In this document: positions 33,572-41,408 of the stretch, piece after piece | Layout of the letters: each line of letters starts with the position of its first letter | Position numbering within the stretch: position 1 is the stretch's first letter | Source: an uncultured Desulfovibrio sp. | GTDB taxonomy: Bacteria; Desulfobacterota; Desulfovibrionia; Desulfovibrionales; Desulfovibrionaceae | Direction: 5' to 3' | Length of the DNA: 64,000 nt | Assembly (NCBI RefSeq): GCF_910584445.1 | Contig: NZ_CAJUBO010000004.1 | Location: forward strand, 88,241 to 152,240 | Notes under the pieces: model-generated | Seen by the model: only the letters and a program-made list of their open reading frames with translations | What the model was told of the DNA's origin: nothing | Databases searched by the model: none | Position numbers and translations under genes: made by a program

Positions 33572-35152
33572 ATGGCTATCCGCGTCACCCAGAAAACCAT
33601 GTACAACGACATGGTCGGCCAGATGCAGAAGAATCTGGCGGGCTATATGGAAAGCGTGCAGCAGGGTTCCACCCAGAAGAAGATCAACCGCCCCTCGGAC
33701 GACCCGGCGGGCACCTACCGCGTGCTCACCACCCGCGTGGACCTCACCAATACGGCCCAGTATCAGGAAAATGTGGACACGGCCAAGGGCTGGCTCAATC
33801 TGGAGGACAGCGTCCTCTCCACGCGCGTGCCCACGGTGCTCCAGGACCTCATCACCCTGGCGGAGCAGGCCTCCACCGGCACCTATGACGCGAGCCAGCG
33901 CAAGATCATGGCCGACCAGGCGCGCCAGCACTTCGGCACCCTGCTCAACCTCGCCAATACGGAATTTGAGGGCAAGAGCATCTTTGCCGGCCATAGGTAC
34001 GACCATAACGCCTTCGAGGAGGGCCTGGCCCTCACAAGCTGGGACGAGGACTGGGCCGAGGCCATCAAGGCGGGCGGCTACACTCTGCAGGGCGCCTCCA
34101 GCGAGACGGTCATCATCCAGTTCACCGAGGACGGCGCCCTTGAAAATATGCCCTCCTTCCGCTGGTCCAATGACGGCGGCGACACCTGGCAGGAAGGCAG
34201 CTATGAGAAGGACGTGAACGGCGACCTCGTGACGGATGCCAACGGCAATGTGCAGATCGCGGCCAACGGCGTCATCCTCACCGTGCCCAAAACCATGGAG
34301 GTCAAGGCCGCGGAGACGACCGATGCCGATGGAAAGGACAACGGACCCGGCGCAAAAAACGGGACGCTGCTCTATATCCGGCCCACGGCCATCTATCAGG
34401 GTGACGACAAGGACCCGCCCGTGGATGTGACCATGATGGGCGCGCCGAAGGACCTCACGGCCACGGCCACCGGCGACTTCGGCAAAAATGTGCTGGTGCG
34501 TATGGATTCGGACGCGGACCTGGACACCGCGGGCAGCGAGTTCACCTGGTCCTACAGCACGGACGGCGGCGCCAACTGGGTCACGGCCAAGGGGCAGACC
34601 AGCGGCGGCGGCACCATGCGCCTGCCCGTGCCCGGCGGCTATGTGGACTTTGACGCCACCGGCGCCGGCGGCACCATCACCGCGGGCAGCCAGATCATGA
34701 TCCATCCCTCGCGCGCGGATCTCGACTACGAGATCATGAAGGACACCTATATCTCCGTGAACAGCGTGGGCAAGGACATCTTCGGCGGCTACTACGAGGG
34801 CAAGCCCGCGCTGGACGGTGACAACAACCTCTTCGAGGTGGTGGGGGCCTTCATCGGCTATCTGGAGGGCAACAACCAGGAGGGCGCGCAGAAGACCCTT
34901 GCCGCGCTCAAGGAAGCGGAAAAGCAGGTCCTTTCCGCGGCCACGGCCGTGGGCGGCAAGGAAAATCGCGTCCAGACCGCGGCGGACGTCCTTTCCTTCC
35001 AGAAGCTGGACCAGCAGGAACGTTTGAGCTATGTTGAGGACATCGACCTGACGGAACTGCTGACCAAACTCACGCGGCAGCAGCTCACCTACCAGACGGT
35101 CCTGCAATCATCGTCCATGATCATGAAGCTGAGCCTCGCCAACTATGTGTAA
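33572..35152 (+). CDS. flgL: Flagellar hook-associated protein 3 FlgL
   Basis: This 526-residue second junction protein has the flagellin-like N-terminal coil (RVTQKTMYNDMVGQMQKNL, NRPSDDPAGTYRVLTTR) and C-terminal coil (LTRQQLTYQTVLQSSSMIMKLSLANYV). It is much longer than enteric FlgL (~317 residues), with a variable acidic insert of ~250 residues in the middle that is probably surface-exposed. A ribosome site GGGGGAAG precedes the ATG. Confidence 0.92.
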   Translation: MAIRVTQKTMYNDMVGQMQKNLAGYMESVQQGSTQKKINRPSDDPAGTYRVLTTRVDLTNTAQYQENVDTAKGWLNLEDSVLSTRVPTVLQDLITLAEQASTGTYDASQRKIMADQARQHFGTLLNLANTEFEGKSIFAGHRYDHNAFEEGLALTSWDEDWAEAIKAGGYTLQGASSETVIIQFTEDGALENMPSFRWSNDGGDTWQEGSYEKDVNGDLVTDANGNVQIAANGVILTVPKTMEVKAAETTDADGKDNGPGAKNGTLLYIRPTAIYQGDDKDPPVDVTMMGAPKDLTATATGDFGKNVLVRMDSDADLDTAGSEFTWSYSTDGGANWVTAKGQTSGGGTMRLPVPGGYVDFDATGAGGTITAGSQIMIHPSRADLDYEIMKDTYISVNSVGKDIFGGYYEGKPALDGDNNLFEVVGAFIGYLEGNNQEGAQKTLAALKEAEKQVLSAATAVGGKENRVQTAADVLSFQKLDQQERLSYVEDIDLTELLTKLTRQQLTYQTVLQSSSMIMKLSLANYV

Positions 35153-35182
35153 GCGCGCCCCTGGCGCATCGGACGCCATGCC

Positions 35183-35419
35183 ATGCTCATTTTGACGCGA
35201 CGCCCCGGTGAAAGCCTTTACCTGGGTGAAAATATCCGCATCACCGTGCTCGGTATCCAGGGGCGCCAGGTCAAGCTTGGCCTGGAAGTGCCCGCGGAAA
35301 CCACGGTTTACCGCGAAGAGGTCTACGAACGGGTCATTGAGGAAAACCGCCGCGCCCTGGCGACAAAGAACGAAGATTTCATGGTGGCTGCTGAACTATG
35401 GCAAGCGAAAAAGAACTAG
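35183..35419 (+). CDS. csrA: Carbon storage regulator CsrA
   Basis: This 78-residue RNA-binding dimer represses translation by binding GGA loops. It begins MLILTRRPGESLYLGENIRI and has the RNA-contacting VPAETTVYREEVY segment. The C-terminal extension (AAELWQAKKN) is a little longer than E. coli CsrA (61 residues). It overlaps fliW by 22 bases, the classical csrA-fliW arrangement in which FliW titrates CsrA until flagellin is exported. Confidence 0.95.
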   Translation: MLILTRRPGESLYLGENIRITVLGIQGRQVKLGLEVPAETTVYREEVYERVIEENRRALATKNEDFMVAAELWQAKKN

Positions 35420-35898
35420 AGATCGAGACCCGCCTCGGGCGGCGCTCCATCGATCCGGACAAGATCATTCGTTTTCCGCGCGGGCTGGCCGGTTTTGAGG
35501 ATGAGCACGACTTCATCCTCCTCCAGATCCGTCCCGAGGCGCCCCTGCTCATTCTCCAGAGCGTGACCAATCCCGGGGTGGGGCTGCTGGTGGCCGATCC
35601 CTACAGTTTTCTTCCGTCCTATCCGGTCATGCTGGGCGATGCGGAGCAGCAGCTGCTCCAGATCGACCGCACGGAGGACGCGGCCATTCTGGTGACCGTG
35701 TCCATCCCGCCGGGCGAGCCGGAGAATGCGACGCTCAACCTTACAGGGCCGATCGTCATCAACCATCCGGCGCGTATCGGCCTGCAGGTGCCGCAGGGGT
35801 TTGACGGACCCTCGCAGGTGAACATGCATTCGCTGGAGGCTCCGGCCGCCGAACCCGCACAGAAAAACGGCGGGGAAGCCGCCCCCGGGCGGGGGTAG
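35398..35898 (+). CDS. fliW: Flagellar assembly factor FliW
   Basis: This 166-residue allosteric antagonist of CsrA binds flagellin. It has the recognisable IIRFPRGLAGFEDEHDFILL, ADPYSFLPSYPV and NLTGPIVINHPARIGLQV blocks. A poorly conserved 25-residue tail is rich in Ala and Glu. Its start lies within csrA in another frame, so the two are translationally linked. Confidence 0.94.
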   Translation: MASEKELEIETRLGRRSIDPDKIIRFPRGLAGFEDEHDFILLQIRPEAPLLILQSVTNPGVGLLVADPYSFLPSYPVMLGDAEQQLLQIDRTEDAAILVTVSIPPGEPENATLNLTGPIVINHPARIGLQVPQGFDGPSQVNMHSLEAPAAEPAQKNGGEAAPGRG

Positions 35899-35930
35899 CC
35901 CGGCAGCGGAGAAGATCCTCAGTGTCCTTC

Positions 35931-35960
35931 AAGGCCCCCTGGCATCCGCCAGGGGGCCTT
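35931..35960. terminator. Bidirectional-type hairpin after fliW
   Basis: AAGGCCCCCTGGC and GCCAGGGGGCCTT form a perfect 13-bp stem with an ATCC loop, 32 bases after the fliW stop. The following bases are not T-rich on the plus strand beyond the stem-end TT, so efficiency is uncertain, but the position suits transcription end. Confidence 0.7.
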
Positions 35961-36085
35961 CGCGTTGCAAGAAGGCGCGAAACCGAGAAAAATTAATAAC
36001 TATTTCACCATATTGCACCGACACTAGGAGAACTTTTTTGCGCCTCCGCATTGACGGGGCGGAAAGTTTTGAATAGTTCTAGAAA

Positions 36086-36262
36086 CGCGAAAGCGCCGTT
36101 GGCTCAATAGGGAATCCCGTTGAAATCGGGAGCGGACCCGCCGCCGTGCGCCGAAGCGCGAGCCGCCATGCGCGGTCGCGCCCCGTTTTTCCCCGTGTGC
36201 CACTGGGCAAGCGCCCGGGAAGGCCGAAAAACGGTCGGCAAGCCGGAAGACCTGCTTTCGCG
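36086..36262 (+). promoter_or_regulatory. Cobalamin (AdoCbl) riboswitch upstream of nrdD
   Basis: The P1 stem is formed by CGCGAAAGC (36086-36094) and GCTTTCGCG (36254-36262). Between them are the conserved elements AATAGGGAA (36106-36114), TGCCACTG (36199-36206), GGGAAGGC just after it, and AGCCGGAAGACCTGC (36241-36255), the class signature. It lies 134 bases before nrdD. B12 riboswitches often repress B12-independent isozymes; here the class III reductase would be silenced when B12 is available for a B12-dependent class II enzyme elsewhere. Confidence 0.9.
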
Positions 36263-36396
36263 GCAGTGGCGTCGTCACACGCCGAAATTGTGGGGACCGT
36301 CGGCAACGGGCTTTTGTCGCGGTTTCGCGCCTTGCGTCGCGTTCGCGCCGCGGTTGGCACTTCTTGCAAAAAAGCCCCCCGTTTTGGGAGTAGTCC

Positions 36397-38646
36397 ATGC
36401 CCGCGATGATCATCAAACGGGACGGCGCCGCCGTGCCCTTTGACTCGAAAAAGATCCTCAGCGCCATCACCAGGGCCAACCAGGCCGTGGATGGGGAGGA
36501 CATGTCCCCGACGGATCTGCTCTTTGTCACGGAAAAGGTGTGCCGCAAGCTGGACGAGCGCAATCTCCGCCATGTGGAAGAGATCCAGGACGTGGTGGAG
36601 GAGACGCTCATCCAGTTCGATTATGCCAGGACCGCCAAGGCCTATATCCTCTACCGCGCGGAGCACGCCAAGATCCGCAACGCGGAATCGGCACTCATGG
36701 AGATCTACCAGCGCCTCACCTATTCCCCGGCCGTCGCGGAGGACATCAAGCGCGAGAACGCCAATATCGACGGCGATACGGCCATGGGCACCATGCTCAA
36801 GTATGGTTCCGAAGGCTCCAAATACTTCGTGGACAGCTACATCCTGCCCAAGGACGCTTCGGCGGCGCACATCCATGGCGATATCCATATCCACGACAAA
36901 GATTTCTACATGCTCACGGAGACCTGCTGCCAGATCGACCTGATCCCGCTGTTCCGCAACGGTTTTTCCACAGGCCACGGTTTCCTGCGCGAGCCGAACT
37001 CCATCGAGAGTTACGCGGCCCTTGCCTGCATCGCCATTCAGGCGAACCAGAACGAGATGCACGGCGGCCAGAGCGTGCCCAATTTTGACTGGGCCATGGC
37101 CCAGGGCGTAGCCAAGACCTGGCGCAAGGAATACCGCCGGGCGCTGGAAGCCTGCCTGCGCCTGGCCGGAAACCTGGACGCCGGCGCGGCGCAGGCCCTG
37201 GCCGACGGGCTGCTGGCCGGGCGCGAGCCGCGCATGGGCGAGACGGCGGCCCTGGGGGAGGCGTTGGCCGCGGCCGCCGCGCCGGAACAGCGCGCGCTGG
37301 TGGAGCGCGCCCATGCCTATGCCGTGGAAGAGGCGCGTCTTCGGACGGAAACGCGCGTCTATCAGTCCATGGAGGCGCTCATCCACAATCTCAATACCAT
37401 GAATTCCCGCGCCGGGGCGCAGGTGCCGTTCAGTTCCATCAACTACGGCACCGACACCTCGCCCGAGGGCCGCATGGTCATGAAGAACCTGCTGCTCGCC
37501 ACCCAGGCGGGCCTCGGCAACGGCGAGACCTCCATCTTTCCTGTCCAGATATTCAAGGTGAAGGAAGGCATCAACTACGAACCCGGCGAACCCAACCATG
37601 ACCTGTTCCAGCTTGCCATGGAGACGTCGGCCAAACGGCTCTTCCCCAATTTCAGCTTTCTCGACGCGCCCTTCAATCTCCAGTACTACCGCCCCGGCGA
37701 CTATAACAGCGAAGTGGCGTACATGGGCTGCCGCACGCGCGTGCTCGGCAATGTCCACGATCCAAAGCGGCAGGTGACGTGCGGGCGGGGCAACCTGAGC
37801 TTCACCACCATCAATCTGCCGCGCCTTGGCATTGAGTCCAAGGGCGACATCGAAACGTTCTTCAACCTGCTGGATTCGGCCATTGACCTGGTTTTTCGCC
37901 AGCTGCTCCACCGTCTCAAGATCCAGAGCGCCAAAAAGGCGCGTAATTACCCGTTCCTCATGGGCAACGGCATCTGGATCGATTCCGGCGATCTGGATCA
38001 GGAGGACCGCATCGGCGAGGTGCTCAAGCACGGCACGCTCACCGTGGGCTTCATCGGGCTTGCCGAAACGCTGGTGGCGCTGATTGGCGAGCATCACGGC
38101 CAGAGCGAGGCCGCCCAGGCCCTGGGCCTCAGAATCATCGGCCACATGCGCCGCCGCGCCGATGAAGAGGCGGAAAAGACGAAGCTCAATTTTTCGCTCA
38201 TCGCCACGCCGGCCGAAGGGCTGAGCGGCCGCTTCACCGCCCTGGACAAGGCGCGCTATGGGGAACTCCCCGGCATCACGGATCGCGGGTACTACACCAA
38301 TTCCTTCCATGTGCCGGTCTATTTCCCCATCCGGGCCTTCAAAAAGATCCAGATCGAGGCGCCATACCACGCGCTCACCAATGCCGGGCACATCACCTAT
38401 GTGGAACTGGACGGCGACACGGCGAAAAATCCGGCCGCCTTCGAGAGTATCATCCGCTGCATGCACGATGCGGGCGTGGGCTATGGCTCCGTCAATCATC
38501 CGCTCGACCGGGACCCGGTCTGCGGGTACACGGGCGTCATCAATGATGTCTGCCCGCGTTGCGGCCGCCGCGAGGGCGAAGGCGTGAGCGCGGAAAAACT
38601 CCGCGAGCTGCGCAAGCTGCACCCGGACATGCCGCGCTGGAACTGA
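36397..38646 (+). CDS. nrdD: Anaerobic ribonucleoside-triphosphate reductase, large catalytic chain lacking the glycyl-radical end
   Basis: This 749-residue class III reductase makes dNTPs without O2. Residues 1-95 are an ATP-cone (MIIKRDGAAVPFDSKKIL). The catalytic barrel includes HIHGDIHIHDKDFY, NQNEMHGGQSVPNFD and the cysteine-bearing YMGCRTRVLGN. Near the C-terminus lies the zinc site VCGYTGVINDVCPRCGRRE. The chain then ends after SAEKLRELRKLHPDMPRWN without the RxxGYL radical loop that normally follows the zinc site. That loop is found in the next small ORF. A cobalamin riboswitch precedes the gene. Confidence 0.92.
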   Translation: MPAMIIKRDGAAVPFDSKKILSAITRANQAVDGEDMSPTDLLFVTEKVCRKLDERNLRHVEEIQDVVEETLIQFDYARTAKAYILYRAEHAKIRNAESALMEIYQRLTYSPAVAEDIKRENANIDGDTAMGTMLKYGSEGSKYFVDSYILPKDASAAHIHGDIHIHDKDFYMLTETCCQIDLIPLFRNGFSTGHGFLREPNSIESYAALACIAIQANQNEMHGGQSVPNFDWAMAQGVAKTWRKEYRRALEACLRLAGNLDAGAAQALADGLLAGREPRMGETAALGEALAAAAAPEQRALVERAHAYAVEEARLRTETRVYQSMEALIHNLNTMNSRAGAQVPFSSINYGTDTSPEGRMVMKNLLLATQAGLGNGETSIFPVQIFKVKEGINYEPGEPNHDLFQLAMETSAKRLFPNFSFLDAPFNLQYYRPGDYNSEVAYMGCRTRVLGNVHDPKRQVTCGRGNLSFTTINLPRLGIESKGDIETFFNLLDSAIDLVFRQLLHRLKIQSAKKARNYPFLMGNGIWIDSGDLDQEDRIGEVLKHGTLTVGFIGLAETLVALIGEHHGQSEAAQALGLRIIGHMRRRADEEAEKTKLNFSLIATPAEGLSGRFTALDKARYGELPGITDRGYYTNSFHVPVYFPIRAFKKIQIEAPYHALTNAGHITYVELDGDTAKNPAAFESIIRCMHDAGVGYGSVNHPLDRDPVCGYTGVINDVCPRCGRREGEGVSAEKLRELRKLHPDMPRWN

Positions 38647-38720
38647 CGGGTCCGCACGCGCCAAAGCGGCGGTGGACTTCACACCATTTGCAGAAGAGCT
38701 GGACGAGGAGGAAAGACGCC

Positions 38721-38924
38721 ATGCTGATGAAATCGCGCCTGTTCGAGGGAACGCAGCCCGGAGAAGAGGCCGCGGCCGCCACGGCCGCCGCGCCTGAAGC
38801 CCTGGTGGGTGACGGCGTGGGTTTTGAACGTATCCGGCGCATCACCGGCTATCTCGTGGGCACGCTCGACCGTTTCAATAATGCCAAACGCGCCGAAGAG
38901 CACGACCGCGTGCGCCATGCCTGA
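38721..38924 (+). CDS. Stand-alone glycyl-radical domain of NrdD
   Basis: This is a 67-residue protein. After an Ala-rich N-terminal stretch, residues ~34-66 read FERIRRITGYLVGTLDR and then FNNAKRAEEHDRVRH. This is the C-terminal glycyl-radical loop of class III reductases (radical Gly in RITGYL). The gene has its own ribosome site (GAGGAGGAAAG) seven bases before the ATG, lies 74 bases after the nrdD stop, and overlaps the nrdG start by eight bases. It would be an obligate second chain, unlike GrcA/YfiD spare parts, because the large chain lacks this segment. Confidence 0.85.
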   Translation: MLMKSRLFEGTQPGEEAAAATAAAPEALVGDGVGFERIRRITGYLVGTLDRFNNAKRAEEHDRVRHA

Positions 38925-39495
38925 AGCGGGCGCGCGCCGGCCGCGCCTCGCCTCCCGCATCCCGGCATCCCCGCCGACTGCGGCGGGGGCTGCGGCCACG
39001 CTCCGGCTGGCGGGCATAGTGGAAGATTCCATCGTGGACGGACCCGGCTTGCGCCTGACGCTGTTCACTCAGGGGTGTCCGCATCACTGCCCGGGTTGTC
39101 ACAATCCCGAGACGCATGCCCTCGCCGGGGGGAGCCTCCACTCTCTGGAAACGCTCGTGGCCCGCTATGCGGAAAATCCGCTGCTCTCGGGCGTGACCTT
39201 CTCCGGCGGCGAGCCTTTTCTCCAGGCCGCCCCGCTGGCGCAGCTCGCTGCCCGCATCCATGCGCTCGGGGGCACGGTCATCACCTATACCGGCTATATT
39301 TTTGAGGATCTGGCGGCGCGCGCCAAAGAAGATGCGGCCGTGGCCGCCCTGCTGGATGCCACCGACCTGCTCATCGACGGCCCGTATGTGCAGGCCCTGC
39401 GGAGTCTGGACCTGCCATTCCGGGGTAGTTCCAATCAGCGTCTGCTGGACAGGGATGCGCGCGCCGCGCTGGGGGGGACGGTTCCTTCCGTCTGA
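38917..39495 (+). CDS. nrdG: Anaerobic RNR activating enzyme NrdG
   Basis: This 192-residue radical-SAM activase puts the glycyl radical on NrdD. The cluster motif is CPHHCPGC, with LTLFTQGC in front and VTFSGGEPF as the SAM-binding block. TDLLIDGPYV and FRGSSNQRL are also typical of NrdG. The N-terminal ~30 residues form a Pro/Ala-rich extension. The chosen ATG at 38917 overlaps the stop of the glycyl-radical ORF, implying tight coupling of activase and radical-domain synthesis. Confidence 0.92.
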   Translation: MPEAGARRPRLASRIPASPPTAAGAAATLRLAGIVEDSIVDGPGLRLTLFTQGCPHHCPGCHNPETHALAGGSLHSLETLVARYAENPLLSGVTFSGGEPFLQAAPLAQLAARIHALGGTVITYTGYIFEDLAARAKEDAAVAALLDATDLLIDGPYVQALRSLDLPFRGSSNQRLLDRDARAALGGTVPSV

Positions 39496-39577
39496 GTTTT
39501 CCGGCAGTGAACTGCACGACGAAACGCCGGGATGTGATGGCATCCCGGCGTTTCTGGTTTTCCTGCGCCGGATCGGC

Positions 39578-41377
39578 TCATTCCGTCAGCGTCAGGCGCT
39601 GCTTGTTGGCAAGGATGGTTTCGCTCGGGCTTTCGCTGCGATCCGAGTAGCCGGTGTGCAGAAGCTCGTGGGCCTTGTGCGAATTGGGTTCGTCAAGATA
39701 GTCCGCATAGAGTTTTTTCACCTGCGGATTATTGTGCGACTGGCGGCGCGGCATGGCGCGGTCCAGGCTGTAGAGGCCCTGCTGGCGCGTGCGGGCATGG
39801 GGGTGGTACTGGCCCTTGACGCGCGAGGTGCCGCCCCCGTCCACACAACCGCCGGGGCAGGCCATGACCTCGATGAAGTCATAGGGGGATTCCCCGGCCA
39901 GCGCCTGTTCGGCAAGGGCGCGGGCATTGCGCAGGCCGTGGCAGATGGCGACCCTGATGCTGCCGTGACCTTCGCCGAGGTCGATCTCCGCCTCGCGCAC
40001 GCCGTCCATGCCGCGCAGGGGGATGATCTCGATATGTTCCAGTTCCCGGCCCGTGACCACGGCATGCACGGTCCGCACCGCCGCTTCCATGACGCCGCCC
40101 GTGGAGCCGAAAATGACCGCGGCGCCCGTGGATGCGCTCATGAAGGGGTTGTCGAAGGGTTCGGGTTCAACAGCCGCCAGGTCCACGCCCATGCGTCGCA
40201 AAAGACGCGCAAATTCGCGCACCGTGAGCACCACGTCGGTGTCGGGCACGCCGTCCCGCGCCAGCTGCGGCCGGGCGGCCTCGTCCTTTTTGGCGATGCA
40301 GGGCATGATGGAGATGGTACGCAGCCGCTTCGCGTCAAGCCCCATGGCCTGGGGGAGATAGCTCTTGGCGAGCGCCCCGAGGATGCCCTGGGGCGAGCGC
40401 GTGGAGGAAATGTGCGGCAAAATCTCGGGGCAGTGCTTTTCCGCATAGTTGATCCAGCCCGGGCAGCAGGAGGTGAACATGGGACCCGGAGTGCCGTTCC
40501 TGAGCCTGCCGAGCAGTTCCGTGCCTTCCTCCATGATGGTCACGTCCGCGGCAAAGTCCGTGTCCAGCACGACATCCGCGCCGATGCGCCGGAGCGCGCC
40601 CACGATCTTGCCCTCCACATTGACGCCGGGGGCGAAGCCGAACTCCTCGCCCAGAAGGACGCGCACCGAAGGCGCGAAGCTGAAGACCGTGGTGACCTCC
40701 GGGTCGGCGAGCATGTCCAGCACCGTGTCGTTCTGGTCGCGCTCCGCCAGGGCGCCGGTGGGGCAGACCAGGGTGCACTGGCCGCACTGGATGCAGGCCG
40801 AGGCCCCGTGATTGTCCGCCATGCCCACGCCGATGCAGGCGCCCAGGCCTTTGCCGTCCACGGTGAGGGCGGCCACGCCCTGGATCTGGCGGCAGACCTC
40901 CACACAGCGCAGGCAGCGGATGCACTTGCGCATGTCGCGCGTCATGCCCGTGGCGCTGTCATCCAGCGGGCGCTCGGCCGCGCTCGGGCGCAGCCGGTGG
41001 AGAAAGCGGTTGCGGGCCAGCCCCACGGCCTCGCCAAGGTCCTGAAGTTCGCAATCGCCATGGCGCGCGCAGGAAACGCATTCCTGATCATGGTCGGCAA
41101 AGATCATTTCCACCTGGGTGCGCTGCATGTCGCGCACATGGCGCGAGAAGGTATCGATGCGCATGCCGTCGGCAAGCGGCGTCTCGCAGGAGGCCACCAT
41201 GCGCGTGCCCTTGTCGTCGCTCACCTCCACGATGCAGACGCGGCAGGTGGCGGGCTTGTGCGCCAGCGGTTCGAAACGGCAGAGCGTGGGGATGAAGACG
41301 CCCGCGCGTCGGGCGAGCTGAAGGATGGTTTCCCCTTCCTCGAACGCGTATTCCTGACCATTGAGATAGGCTTTCAT
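39578..41377 (-). CDS. [FeFe] hydrogenase catalytic subunit, HndD-like
   Basis: This is a 599-residue modular [FeFe] hydrogenase. The N-terminus holds a 2Fe-2S domain (FIPTLCRFEPLAHKPATCRVC), then a His-ligated cluster (HDQECVSCARHGDCEL) and two 4Fe-4S clusters (CIRCLRCVEVC and CIQCGQCTLVCP). The H-cluster motifs are intact: TSCCPGWINYAEK, MPCIAKKDEA and EVMACPGGCVDGGG. The C-terminus is the small-subunit-like region (NNPQVKKLYADYLDEP). The layout matches the HndD subunit of NADP-reducing hydrogenase. No signal peptide, so cytoplasmic. It follows a flavoprotein gene 31 bases upstream. Confidence 0.93.
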   Translation of the reverse strand: MKAYLNGQEYAFEEGETILQLARRAGVFIPTLCRFEPLAHKPATCRVCIVEVSDDKGTRMVASCETPLADGMRIDTFSRHVRDMQRTQVEMIFADHDQECVSCARHGDCELQDLGEAVGLARNRFLHRLRPSAAERPLDDSATGMTRDMRKCIRCLRCVEVCRQIQGVAALTVDGKGLGACIGVGMADNHGASACIQCGQCTLVCPTGALAERDQNDTVLDMLADPEVTTVFSFAPSVRVLLGEEFGFAPGVNVEGKIVGALRRIGADVVLDTDFAADVTIMEEGTELLGRLRNGTPGPMFTSCCPGWINYAEKHCPEILPHISSTRSPQGILGALAKSYLPQAMGLDAKRLRTISIMPCIAKKDEAARPQLARDGVPDTDVVLTVREFARLLRRMGVDLAAVEPEPFDNPFMSASTGAAVIFGSTGGVMEAAVRTVHAVVTGRELEHIEIIPLRGMDGVREAEIDLGEGHGSIRVAICHGLRNARALAEQALAGESPYDFIEVMACPGGCVDGGGTSRVKGQYHPHARTRQQGLYSLDRAMPRRQSHNNPQVKKLYADYLDEPNSHKAHELLHTGYSDRSESPSETILANKQRLTLTE

Positions 41378-41408
41378 GGAATGTCCTTTTTCTGTCCGCG
41401 CCAGGGGC

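Noticed and set aside
30986..35107. Very long open frame on the minus strand opposite flgK and flgL
   Set aside because: It mirrors GC-rich flagellar genes with clear family matches; its translation shows no domain and has no ribosome site.
36001..36070. NrdR box upstream of the riboswitch
   Set aside because: The ACACTAGGAG stretch does not form the 16-bp NrdR palindrome or the usual tandem pair.
36120..36443. Short plus-strand frames upstream of nrdD
   Set aside because: They lie inside the cobalamin riboswitch, whose structure explains the conservation.
36079..38682. Long minus-strand open frame opposite nrdD
   Set aside because: Shadow of a well-identified gene, and it also crosses the riboswitch.
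38640..38725. Sequencing frameshift explaining the split NrdD
   Set aside because: The two parts are separated by 74 bases with an independent ribosome site, and the small ORF has its own unrelated N-terminal stretch.
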